This document shows positions 1 through 9,158 of a DNA stretch of 64,000 bases, one piece after another. The stretch lies in NCBI GenBank assembly GCA_034509925.1, contig CM067533.1:4092035-4156034 (forward strand). Reading direction: 5' to 3'. The stretch comes from Hirudinaria manillensis (Eukaryota; Annelida; Clitellata; Hirudinida; Hirudinidae). Numbering within the stretch: position 1 is the first letter of the stretch; the number at the start of each line of letters is the position of its first letter. The translations under genes were made by a program, and so were the position numbers. A model generated the notes under the pieces. It ran no database searches and was not told where the DNA came from. It was given only the letters and a program-made list of their open reading frames with translations.

Positions 1-113
1 TTTCGTACGACTATGCGGTCGTATTTTTCGGAGCCAGCACGCTTGTCCACAGTGCACGACTCAACCGGAACGCCATCCATTTGCAGAAGGAGAACGAAAT
101 CGTCTTGGCTCAT
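1..113 (-). CDS. Array gene, 5' end only (cut by window edge)
   Basis: This is the first 37 codons and two further bases of the copy that runs off the left edge; its ATG is at 113-111. Its promoter is complete, with the TATA box at 216-224 and the E-box at 268-273. It is identical to the same part of the complete copies. Confidence 0.85.
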   Translation of the reverse strand, partial: MSQDDFVLLLQMDGVPVESCTVDKRAGSEKYDRIVVR

Positions 114-277
114 TTTCAAAGATCGATCAAAAATATTAACGCAAACGCTCTCCGAATATTACACCCGTCAGCTGCGCCGTCCGAACCAATAATGACGACT
201 CTATCGAAATTCCCACTTTTATAGACTTAGAACAATAGAGGGGCGGAGCTTGCGAGCGCGCGCCGCGCACGTGATGA

Positions 278-541
278 CGCGTATATAAATATACATTTAT
301 TTATTGTAATTTTCGTTATTAATTATTTCGTAATAAATATCGAATTGCCGTATTGTAATAAACAAATAAATATTTATTAATAAATTAATTATTTTATTTT
401 TATATTTTATTAATTAATTTATTATTTATTTAATTTATATACCGAGGCTCATAGTAAAAAAAAAGAGAGTTTTTTTTTTTAGATTATTTATATTTGTATA
501 TGAAATCTAATAGAAAAAAATAAATAAAAAAAAATTCTCCT
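278..541 (-). other. AT-rich 3' spacer of an array unit (representative)
   Basis: This stretch is almost entirely A and T. It is built of runs such as TTATTAATAAATTAATT, followed by an A-run, a short GAGAG, a T-run and a hairpin next to the stop codon. Read on the minus strand it lies 3' of the gene and contains several AATAAA hexamers usable as poly(A) signals. It equally lies upstream of the promoter of the neighbouring unit. All unit-to-unit variation that I can see falls here. Such DNA is a typical target for AT-hook proteins and for matrix attachment, but neither is shown here. Confidence 0.8.
479..510 (-). other. Conserved inverted repeat just 3' of the array gene
   Basis: TTAGAT at 479-484 and ATCTAA at 505-510 are perfect complements around a 20-nt AT-rich loop. 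The stem is flanked by a T-run on one side and an A-run on the other, which could extend the pairing. It lies about 30-60 nt downstream of the stop codon on the transcribed strand and recurs in every unit. It may be a 3'-UTR hairpin. It is not the histone-type hairpin. Confidence 0.5.
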
Positions 542-1837
542 TTAATCTTCGGGGGAGACGTCGAACTCTACCCCGCATTTCGCTGCGAGCCTCACGAGTT
601 TCTTGAAGGTCTGCTGGATCCACGGGGCGTTGCCGAGGCAACCTTCCACGATCGAAAGGCTGTCGGACTTTTTGGAAGTCTGGTACCTGACTTCGTCGTT
701 CGACTGAAGGAAGGTTTCATATTTAAAATGCTTTCCACCATGATAGGCGAGCATCGGTCCGAGCGCCTGCTCGCTCACCAGGTAGGCGACCCTTTCGAAT
801 GAATTTGACAGCTTGGCCAGAGTCTTCGGGTCGTATTTTGGACCGCTGAGAGTTAGAACCCTGGTGGCCGGCGCGCTCTTGGTCACCTCGCACTGAGGAT
901 TGAATCTTTTATCCATTTTATCTATCTCTTCCACTCTGAAAAAGGGCAGTCGGTCGAGGGAATCGACGACTTTCTCGTCCCAACAAACCCTCGATATCAC
1001 CAACCTCCGGCATTCCGAAAGCAGATAGTCAATCTGCTCCAACGAGCTGGCGAAGTAGCTATGAGTTTGGGCTTTATCCAAGAACGAAGAGTCCATATTT
1101 TGACTCAACAGACTCTGTATGTATACTTTGAACAAATGAAGTAGTTGGCCGCCCTCCAACTCCTCGTCTATTTTCGGTGGCAGAGATCCCTTCGTTAGTT
1201 TTACAACCTCGGGAGTTTTGCCCCTAGACGTCAAAACGTCGACCTCGACGTGCCTGAAGCTGGTCGCCAAACTATTCATGTCCTTGTAGGCCGAAAATCT
1301 CGAAGAACCTTCGTGCAGCGTCACGTCTCCTCTCTTGATCGGTTCGAATCTTTTTAGCATATTTCCCAAAGAGACGAGATATAAGGGAAACGGTGCATCG
1401 GCGCAGTAAGCGTCCTTTGCCGCAACGAAGTCTCCTACTTCGAGAAGGTGTGGTTCGTTCGAATCGATAGGACGCGGGCGAATTGGCTTCGGAGACGAGA
1501 AATTTGAGACCGACTTGTCCGACGATTCATTTGCTCTCGATTGATACGGAGAAAGTCTGGGTCTGCCTCGTCCTCTTTTCACGGGCTTTCCGGCAGTAGC
1601 TTCTTTTTCAAATCCGGCCGGACATTGGTTAGGGTTGATCTTTTTAACGGCATTAGAGGTTTCCTCGACGACGGTGCCAGTGCTTCTGTCGTACAGGAAA
1701 CTATCTGCAACGCTGCCGTCAGCATTTCGTACGACTATGCGGTCGTATTTTTCGGAGCCAGCACGCTTGTCCACAGTGCACGACTCAACCGGAACGCCAT
1801 CCATTTGCAGAAGGAGAACGAAATCGTCTTGGCTCAT
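542..1837 (-). CDS. Array unit 1: AT-hook protein of unknown function, 431 aa
   Basis: I recognise no family for this protein. The start is the ATG at 1837-1835, with A at -3; the frame extends two codons further only through a TTG, which a eukaryote would not use. Visible in order: an acidic, compact N-terminus; an AT-hook KRGRGRPR at residues 87-94, followed by a Ser/Pro/Arg-rich linker to about 125; VGDFVAAK at 134-141, opening a stretch that could be a PWWP/Tudor-like barrel (weak); and a helix-rich, charged C-terminal half with no signal peptide or membrane segment. The AT-hook implies minor-groove binding to A/T runs in the nucleus. The gene is intronless and has its own Pol II-type promoter. 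The base composition is visibly GC- and CpG-richer than the flanking genome. Identity of the protein in 25 copies, with no broken copy among them, argues that it is expressed and selected, or amplified very recently. Chromatin or DNA-binding roles are inference. Confidence 0.85.
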   Translation of the reverse strand: MSQDDFVLLLQMDGVPVESCTVDKRAGSEKYDRIVVRNADGSVADSFLYDRSTGTVVEETSNAVKKINPNQCPAGFEKEATAGKPVKRGRGRPRLSPYQSRANESSDKSVSNFSSPKPIRPRPIDSNEPHLLEVGDFVAAKDAYCADAPFPLYLVSLGNMLKRFEPIKRGDVTLHEGSSRFSAYKDMNSLATSFRHVEVDVLTSRGKTPEVVKLTKGSLPPKIDEELEGGQLLHLFKVYIQSLLSQNMDSSFLDKAQTHSYFASSLEQIDYLLSECRRLVISRVCWDEKVVDSLDRLPFFRVEEIDKMDKRFNPQCEVTKSAPATRVLTLSGPKYDPKTLAKLSNSFERVAYLVSEQALGPMLAYHGGKHFKYETFLQSNDEVRYQTSKKSDSLSIVEGCLGNAPWIQQTFKKLVRLAAKCGVEFDVSPED

Positions 1838-2001
1838 TTTCAAAGATCGATCAAAAATATTAACGCAAACGCTCTCCGAATATTACACCCGTCAGCTGCG
1901 CCGTCCGAACCAATAATGACGACTCTATCGAAATTCCCACTTTTATAGACTTAGAACAATAGAGGGGCGGAGCTTGCGAGCGCGCGCCGCGCACGTGATG
2001 A
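1838..2001 (-). promoter_or_regulatory. Core promoter of the array gene (representative copy)
   Basis: On the minus strand a CTATAAAAG TATA box lies at 1948-1940. An initiator-like TCATTA places the predicted start at about 1917, 30 bp downstream of the TATA box, giving an 80-nt leader. A GC box (GGGGCGG on the plus strand, 1964-1970) and a perfect CACGTG E-box (1992-1997) lie upstream. A short CpG-rich alternating stretch, CGCGCGCCGCGC, lies between them. The same layout occurs at the same offsets in every unit. The sites were read by eye and no factor binding is known. Confidence 0.7.
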
Positions 2002-2005
2002 CGCG

Positions 2006-2015
2006 TATATAAATA
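2006..2015 (+). promoter_or_regulatory. Opposite-strand TATA-like motif beside the E-box
   Basis: TATATAAATA on the plus strand starts nine bases beyond the E-box and points away from the array gene into the spacer. It recurs in every unit. It could support divergent transcription, or it may simply be the start of the AT-rich spacer. Confidence 0.25.
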
Positions 2016-2265
2016 TACATTTATTTATTGTAATTTTCGTTATTAATTATTTCGTAATAAATATCGAATTGCCGTATTGTAATAAACAAATAAATATTTA
2101 TTAATAAATTAATTATTTTATTTTTATATTTTATTAATTAATTTATTATTTATTTAATTTATATACCGAGGCTCATAGTAAAAAAAAAGAGAGTTTTTTT
2201 TTTTAGATTATTTATATTTGTATATGAAATCTAATAGAAAAAAATAAATAAAAAAACATTCTCCT

Positions 2266-3561
2266 TTAATCTTCGGGGGAGACGTCGAACTCTACCCCGC
2301 ATTTCGCTGCGAGCCTCACGAGTTTCTTGAAGGTCTGCTGGATCCACGGGGCGTTGCCGAGGCAACCTTCCACGATCGAAAGGCTGTCGGACTTTTTGGA
2401 AGTCTGGTACCTGACTTCGTCGTTCGACTGAAGGAAGGTTTCATATTTAAAATGCTTTCCACCATGATAGGCGAGCATCGGTCCGAGCGCCTGCTCGCTC
2501 ACCAGGTAGGCGACCCTTTCGAATGAATTTGACAGCTTGGCCAGAGTCTTCGGGTCGTATTTTGGACCGCTGAGAGTTAGAACCCTGGTGGCCGGCGCGC
2601 TCTTGGTCACCTCGCACTGAGGATTGAATCTTTTATCCATTTTATCTATCTCTTCCACTCTGAAAAAGGGCAGTCGGTCGAGGGAATCGACGACTTTCTC
2701 GTCCCAACAAACCCTCGATATCACCAACCTCCGGCATTCCGAAAGCAGATAGTCAATCTGCTCCAACGAGCTGGCGAAGTAGCTATGAGTTTGGGCTTTA
2801 TCCAAGAACGAAGAGTCCATATTTTGACTCAACAGACTCTGTATGTATACTTTGAACAAATGAAGTAGTTGGCCGCCCTCCAACTCCTCGTCTATTTTCG
2901 GTGGCAGAGATCCCTTCGTTAGTTTTACAACCTCGGGAGTTTTGCCCCTAGACGTCAAAACGTCGACCTCGACGTGCCTGAAGCTGGTCGCCAAACTATT
3001 CATGTCCTTGTAGGCCGAAAATCTCGAAGAACCTTCGTGCAGCGTCACGTCTCCTCTCTTGATCGGTTCGAATCTTTTTAGCATATTTCCCAAAGAGACG
3101 AGATATAAGGGAAACGGTGCATCGGCGCAGTAAGCGTCCTTTGCCGCAACGAAGTCTCCTACTTCGAGAAGGTGTGGTTCGTTCGAATCGATAGGACGCG
3201 GGCGAATTGGCTTCGGAGACGAGAAATTTGAGACCGACTTGTCCGACGATTCATTTGCTCTCGATTGATACGGAGAAAGTCTGGGTCTGCCTCGTCCTCT
3301 TTTCACGGGCTTTCCGGCAGTAGCTTCTTTTTCAAATCCGGCCGGACATTGGTTAGGGTTGATCTTTTTAACGGCATTAGAGGTTTCCTCGACGACGGTG
3401 CCAGTGCTTCTGTCGTACAGGAAACTATCTGCAACGCTGCCGTCAGCATTTCGTACGACTATGCGGTCGTATTTTTCGGAGCCAGCACGCTTGTCCACAG
3501 TGCACGACTCAACCGGAACGCCATCCATTTGCAGAAGGAGAACGAAATCGTCTTGGCTCAT
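2266..3561 (-). CDS. Array unit 2: AT-hook protein, 431 aa
   Basis: Protein identical to unit 1. Step from unit 1 is 1,724 bp. The 3' spacer ends ACATTCTCC before the stop codon (C type). Confidence 0.85.
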   Translation of the reverse strand: MSQDDFVLLLQMDGVPVESCTVDKRAGSEKYDRIVVRNADGSVADSFLYDRSTGTVVEETSNAVKKINPNQCPAGFEKEATAGKPVKRGRGRPRLSPYQSRANESSDKSVSNFSSPKPIRPRPIDSNEPHLLEVGDFVAAKDAYCADAPFPLYLVSLGNMLKRFEPIKRGDVTLHEGSSRFSAYKDMNSLATSFRHVEVDVLTSRGKTPEVVKLTKGSLPPKIDEELEGGQLLHLFKVYIQSLLSQNMDSSFLDKAQTHSYFASSLEQIDYLLSECRRLVISRVCWDEKVVDSLDRLPFFRVEEIDKMDKRFNPQCEVTKSAPATRVLTLSGPKYDPKTLAKLSNSFERVAYLVSEQALGPMLAYHGGKHFKYETFLQSNDEVRYQTSKKSDSLSIVEGCLGNAPWIQQTFKKLVRLAAKCGVEFDVSPED

Positions 3562-3989
3562 TTTCAAAGATCGATCAAAAATATTAACGCAAACGCTCTC
3601 CGAATATTACACCCGTCAGCTGCGCCGTCCGAACCAATAATGACGACTCTATCGAAATTCCCACTTTTATAGACTTAGAACAATAGAGGGGCGGAGCTTG
3701 CGAGCGCGCGCCGCGCACGTGATGACGCGTATATAAATATACATTTATTTATTGTAATTTTCGTTATTAATTATTTCGTAATAAATATCGAATTGCCGTA
3801 TTGTAATAAACAAATAAATATTTATTAATAAATTAATTATTTTATTTTTATATTTTATTAATTAATTTATTATTTATTTAATTTATATACCGAGGCTCAT
3901 AGTAAAAAAAAAGAGAGTTTTTTTTTTTAGATTATTTATATTTGTATATGAAATCTAATAGAAAAAAATAAATAAAAAAAAATTCTCCT

Positions 3990-5285
3990 TTAATCTTCGG
4001 GGGAGACGTCGAACTCTACCCCGCATTTCGCTGCGAGCCTCACGAGTTTCTTGAAGGTCTGCTGGATCCACGGGGCGTTGCCGAGGCAACCTTCCACGAT
4101 CGAAAGGCTGTCGGACTTTTTGGAAGTCTGGTACCTGACTTCGTCGTTCGACTGAAGGAAGGTTTCATATTTAAAATGCTTTCCACCATGATAGGCGAGC
4201 ATCGGTCCGAGCGCCTGCTCGCTCACCAGGTAGGCGACCCTTTCGAATGAATTTGACAGCTTGGCCAGAGTCTTCGGGTCGTATTTTGGACCGCTGAGAG
4301 TTAGAACCCTGGTGGCCGGCGCGCTCTTGGTCACCTCGCACTGAGGATTGAATCTTTTATCCATTTTATCTATCTCTTCCACTCTGAAAAAGGGCAGTCG
4401 GTCGAGGGAATCGACGACTTTCTCGTCCCAACAAACCCTCGATATCACCAACCTCCGGCATTCCGAAAGCAGATAGTCAATCTGCTCCAACGAGCTGGCG
4501 AAGTAGCTATGAGTTTGGGCTTTATCCAAGAACGAAGAGTCCATATTTTGACTCAACAGACTCTGTATGTATACTTTGAACAAATGAAGTAGTTGGCCGC
4601 CCTCCAACTCCTCGTCTATTTTCGGTGGCAGAGATCCCTTCGTTAGTTTTACAACCTCGGGAGTTTTGCCCCTAGACGTCAAAACGTCGACCTCGACGTG
4701 CCTGAAGCTGGTCGCCAAACTATTCATGTCCTTGTAGGCCGAAAATCTCGAAGAACCTTCGTGCAGCGTCACGTCTCCTCTCTTGATCGGTTCGAATCTT
4801 TTTAGCATATTTCCCAAAGAGACGAGATATAAGGGAAACGGTGCATCGGCGCAGTAAGCGTCCTTTGCCGCAACGAAGTCTCCTACTTCGAGAAGGTGTG
4901 GTTCGTTCGAATCGATAGGACGCGGGCGAATTGGCTTCGGAGACGAGAAATTTGAGACCGACTTGTCCGACGATTCATTTGCTCTCGATTGATACGGAGA
5001 AAGTCTGGGTCTGCCTCGTCCTCTTTTCACGGGCTTTCCGGCAGTAGCTTCTTTTTCAAATCCGGCCGGACATTGGTTAGGGTTGATCTTTTTAACGGCA
5101 TTAGAGGTTTCCTCGACGACGGTGCCAGTGCTTCTGTCGTACAGGAAACTATCTGCAACGCTGCCGTCAGCATTTCGTACGACTATGCGGTCGTATTTTT
5201 CGGAGCCAGCACGCTTGTCCACAGTGCACGACTCAACCGGAACGCCATCCATTTGCAGAAGGAGAACGAAATCGTCTTGGCTCAT
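3990..5285 (-). CDS. Array unit 3: AT-hook protein, 431 aa
   Basis: Protein identical to unit 1. Step 1,724 bp. The spacer reads AAATTCTCC at the diagnostic site (A type). Confidence 0.85.
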   Translation of the reverse strand: MSQDDFVLLLQMDGVPVESCTVDKRAGSEKYDRIVVRNADGSVADSFLYDRSTGTVVEETSNAVKKINPNQCPAGFEKEATAGKPVKRGRGRPRLSPYQSRANESSDKSVSNFSSPKPIRPRPIDSNEPHLLEVGDFVAAKDAYCADAPFPLYLVSLGNMLKRFEPIKRGDVTLHEGSSRFSAYKDMNSLATSFRHVEVDVLTSRGKTPEVVKLTKGSLPPKIDEELEGGQLLHLFKVYIQSLLSQNMDSSFLDKAQTHSYFASSLEQIDYLLSECRRLVISRVCWDEKVVDSLDRLPFFRVEEIDKMDKRFNPQCEVTKSAPATRVLTLSGPKYDPKTLAKLSNSFERVAYLVSEQALGPMLAYHGGKHFKYETFLQSNDEVRYQTSKKSDSLSIVEGCLGNAPWIQQTFKKLVRLAAKCGVEFDVSPED

Positions 5286-5713
5286 TTTCAAAGATCGATC
5301 AAAAATATTAACGCAAACGCTCTCCGAATATTACACCCGTCAGCTGCGCCGTCCGAACCAATAATGACGACTCTATCGAAATTCCCACTTTTATAGACTT
5401 AGAACAATAGAGGGGCGGAGCTTGCGAGCGCGCGCCGCGCACGTGATGACGCGTATATAAATATACATTTATTTATTGTAATTTTCGTTATTAATTATTT
5501 CGTAATAAATATCGAATTGCCGTATTGTAATAAACAAATAAATATTTATTAATAAATTAATTATTTTATTTTTATATTTTATTAATTAATTTATTATTTA
5601 TTTAATTTATATACCGAGGCTCATAGTAAAAAAAAAGAGAGTTTTTTTTTTTAGATTATTTATATTTGTATATGAAATCTAATAGAAAAAAATAAATAAA
5701 AAAACATTCTCCT

Positions 5714-7009
5714 TTAATCTTCGGGGGAGACGTCGAACTCTACCCCGCATTTCGCTGCGAGCCTCACGAGTTTCTTGAAGGTCTGCTGGATCCACGGGGC
5801 GTTGCCGAGGCAACCTTCCACGATCGAAAGGCTGTCGGACTTTTTGGAAGTCTGGTACCTGACTTCGTCGTTCGACTGAAGGAAGGTTTCATATTTAAAA
5901 TGCTTTCCACCATGATAGGCGAGCATCGGTCCGAGCGCCTGCTCGCTCACCAGGTAGGCGACCCTTTCGAATGAATTTGACAGCTTGGCCAGAGTCTTCG
6001 GGTCGTATTTTGGACCGCTGAGAGTTAGAACCCTGGTGGCCGGCGCGCTCTTGGTCACCTCGCACTGAGGATTGAATCTTTTATCCATTTTATCTATCTC
6101 TTCCACTCTGAAAAAGGGCAGTCGGTCGAGGGAATCGACGACTTTCTCGTCCCAACAAACCCTCGATATCACCAACCTCCGGCATTCCGAAAGCAGATAG
6201 TCAATCTGCTCCAACGAGCTGGCGAAGTAGCTATGAGTTTGGGCTTTATCCAAGAACGAAGAGTCCATATTTTGACTCAACAGACTCTGTATGTATACTT
6301 TGAACAAATGAAGTAGTTGGCCGCCCTCCAACTCCTCGTCTATTTTCGGTGGCAGAGATCCCTTCGTTAGTTTTACAACCTCGGGAGTTTTGCCCCTAGA
6401 CGTCAAAACGTCGACCTCGACGTGCCTGAAGCTGGTCGCCAAACTATTCATGTCCTTGTAGGCCGAAAATCTCGAAGAACCTTCGTGCAGCGTCACGTCT
6501 CCTCTCTTGATCGGTTCGAATCTTTTTAGCATATTTCCCAAAGAGACGAGATATAAGGGAAACGGTGCATCGGCGCAGTAAGCGTCCTTTGCCGCAACGA
6601 AGTCTCCTACTTCGAGAAGGTGTGGTTCGTTCGAATCGATAGGACGCGGGCGAATTGGCTTCGGAGACGAGAAATTTGAGACCGACTTGTCCGACGATTC
6701 ATTTGCTCTCGATTGATACGGAGAAAGTCTGGGTCTGCCTCGTCCTCTTTTCACGGGCTTTCCGGCAGTAGCTTCTTTTTCAAATCCGGCCGGACATTGG
6801 TTAGGGTTGATCTTTTTAACGGCATTAGAGGTTTCCTCGACGACGGTGCCAGTGCTTCTGTCGTACAGGAAACTATCTGCAACGCTGCCGTCAGCATTTC
6901 GTACGACTATGCGGTCGTATTTTTCGGAGCCAGCACGCTTGTCCACAGTGCACGACTCAACCGGAACGCCATCCATTTGCAGAAGGAGAACGAAATCGTC
7001 TTGGCTCAT
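5714..7009 (-). CDS. Array unit 4: AT-hook protein, 431 aa
   Basis: Protein identical to unit 1. Step 1,724 bp. C-type spacer. Confidence 0.85.
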   Translation of the reverse strand: MSQDDFVLLLQMDGVPVESCTVDKRAGSEKYDRIVVRNADGSVADSFLYDRSTGTVVEETSNAVKKINPNQCPAGFEKEATAGKPVKRGRGRPRLSPYQSRANESSDKSVSNFSSPKPIRPRPIDSNEPHLLEVGDFVAAKDAYCADAPFPLYLVSLGNMLKRFEPIKRGDVTLHEGSSRFSAYKDMNSLATSFRHVEVDVLTSRGKTPEVVKLTKGSLPPKIDEELEGGQLLHLFKVYIQSLLSQNMDSSFLDKAQTHSYFASSLEQIDYLLSECRRLVISRVCWDEKVVDSLDRLPFFRVEEIDKMDKRFNPQCEVTKSAPATRVLTLSGPKYDPKTLAKLSNSFERVAYLVSEQALGPMLAYHGGKHFKYETFLQSNDEVRYQTSKKSDSLSIVEGCLGNAPWIQQTFKKLVRLAAKCGVEFDVSPED

Positions 7010-7434
7010 TTTCAAAGATCGATCAAAAATATTAACGCAAACGCTCTCCGAATATTACACCCGTCAGCTGCGCCGTCCGAACCAATAATGACGACTCTAT
7101 CGAAATTCCCACTTTTATAGACTTAGAACAATAGAGGGGCGGAGCTTGCGAGCGCGCGCCGCGCACGTGATGACGCGTATATAAATATACATTTATTTAT
7201 TGTAATTTTCGTTATTAATTATTTCGTAATAAATATCGAATTGCCGTATTGTAATAAACAAATAAATATTTATTAATAAATTAATTATTTTATTTTTATA
7301 TTTTATTAATTAATTTATTATTTATTTAATTTATATACCGAGGCTCATAGTAAAAAAAAAGAGAGTTTTTTTTTTTAGATTATTTATATTTGTATATGAA
7401 ATCTAATAGAAAAAAAAATAAAAAAAATTCTCCT

Positions 7435-8730
7435 TTAATCTTCGGGGGAGACGTCGAACTCTACCCCGCATTTCGCTGCGAGCCTCACGAGTTTCTTGAA
7501 GGTCTGCTGGATCCACGGGGCGTTGCCGAGGCAACCTTCCACGATCGAAAGGCTGTCGGACTTTTTGGAAGTCTGGTACCTGACTTCGTCGTTCGACTGA
7601 AGGAAGGTTTCATATTTAAAATGCTTTCCACCATGATAGGCGAGCATCGGTCCGAGCGCCTGCTCGCTCACCAGGTAGGCGACCCTTTCGAATGAATTTG
7701 ACAGCTTGGCCAGAGTCTTCGGGTCGTATTTTGGACCGCTGAGAGTTAGAACCCTGGTGGCCGGCGCGCTCTTGGTCACCTCGCACTGAGGATTGAATCT
7801 TTTATCCATTTTATCTATCTCTTCCACTCTGAAAAAGGGCAGTCGGTCGAGGGAATCGACGACTTTCTCGTCCCAACAAACCCTCGATATCACCAACCTC
7901 CGGCATTCCGAAAGCAGATAGTCAATCTGCTCCAACGAGCTGGCGAAGTAGCTATGAGTTTGGGCTTTATCCAAGAACGAAGAGTCCATATTTTGACTCA
8001 ACAGACTCTGTATGTATACTTTGAACAAATGAAGTAGTTGGCCGCCCTCCAACTCCTCGTCTATTTTCGGTGGCAGAGATCCCTTCGTTAGTTTTACAAC
8101 CTCGGGAGTTTTGCCCCTAGACGTCAAAACGTCGACCTCGACGTGCCTGAAGCTGGTCGCCAAACTATTCATGTCCTTGTAGGCCGAAAATCTCGAAGAA
8201 CCTTCGTGCAGCGTCACGTCTCCTCTCTTGATCGGTTCGAATCTTTTTAGCATATTTCCCAAAGAGACGAGATATAAGGGAAACGGTGCATCGGCGCAGT
8301 AAGCGTCCTTTGCCGCAACGAAGTCTCCTACTTCGAGAAGGTGTGGTTCGTTCGAATCGATAGGACGCGGGCGAATTGGCTTCGGAGACGAGAAATTTGA
8401 GACCGACTTGTCCGACGATTCATTTGCTCTCGATTGATACGGAGAAAGTCTGGGTCTGCCTCGTCCTCTTTTCACGGGCTTTCCGGCAGTAGCTTCTTTT
8501 TCAAATCCGGCCGGACATTGGTTAGGGTTGATCTTTTTAACGGCATTAGAGGTTTCCTCGACGACGGTGCCAGTGCTTCTGTCGTACAGGAAACTATCTG
8601 CAACGCTGCCGTCAGCATTTCGTACGACTATGCGGTCGTATTTTTCGGAGCCAGCACGCTTGTCCACAGTGCACGACTCAACCGGAACGCCATCCATTTG
8701 CAGAAGGAGAACGAAATCGTCTTGGCTCAT
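7435..8730 (-). CDS. Array unit 5: AT-hook protein, 431 aa
   Basis: Protein identical to unit 1. Step 1,721 bp because one TAAA of the TAAATAAA motif near the stop codon has collapsed into the A-run (around 7410-7430). A-type spacer. The collapse opens a chance plus-strand frame across the stop codon in this unit only. Confidence 0.85.
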   Translation of the reverse strand: MSQDDFVLLLQMDGVPVESCTVDKRAGSEKYDRIVVRNADGSVADSFLYDRSTGTVVEETSNAVKKINPNQCPAGFEKEATAGKPVKRGRGRPRLSPYQSRANESSDKSVSNFSSPKPIRPRPIDSNEPHLLEVGDFVAAKDAYCADAPFPLYLVSLGNMLKRFEPIKRGDVTLHEGSSRFSAYKDMNSLATSFRHVEVDVLTSRGKTPEVVKLTKGSLPPKIDEELEGGQLLHLFKVYIQSLLSQNMDSSFLDKAQTHSYFASSLEQIDYLLSECRRLVISRVCWDEKVVDSLDRLPFFRVEEIDKMDKRFNPQCEVTKSAPATRVLTLSGPKYDPKTLAKLSNSFERVAYLVSEQALGPMLAYHGGKHFKYETFLQSNDEVRYQTSKKSDSLSIVEGCLGNAPWIQQTFKKLVRLAAKCGVEFDVSPED

Positions 8731-9158
8731 TTTCAAAGATCGATCAAAAATATTAACGCAAACGCTCTCCGAATATTACACCCGTCAGCTGCGCCGTCCG
8801 AACCAATAATGACGACTCTATCGAAATTCCCACTTTTATAGACTTAGAACAATAGAGGGGCGGAGCTTGCGAGCGCGCGCCGCGCACGTGATGACGCGTA
8901 TATAAATATACATTTATTTATTGTAATTTTCGTTATTAATTATTTCGTAATAAATATCGAATTGCCGTATTGTAATAAACAAATAAATATTTATTAATAA
9001 ATTAATTATTTTATTTTTATATTTTATTAATTAATTTATTATTTATTTAATTTATATACCGAGGCTCATAGTAAAAAAAAAGAGAGTTTTTTTTTTTAGA
9101 TTATTTATATTTGTATATGAAATCTAATAGAAAAAAATAAATAAAAAAACATTCTCCT

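Noticed and set aside
1541-1948. Plus-strand frames of 135 and 93 codons repeated in every array unit
   Set aside because: They lie antisense to the start of the array gene and its promoter. They are conserved only because the units are identical, and their composition looks like the complement of a coding strand.
7390-7695. Plus-strand 101-codon frame seen only at unit 5
   Set aside because: It arises from the collapsed TAAA motif in that spacer and reads antisense through the end of the array gene.
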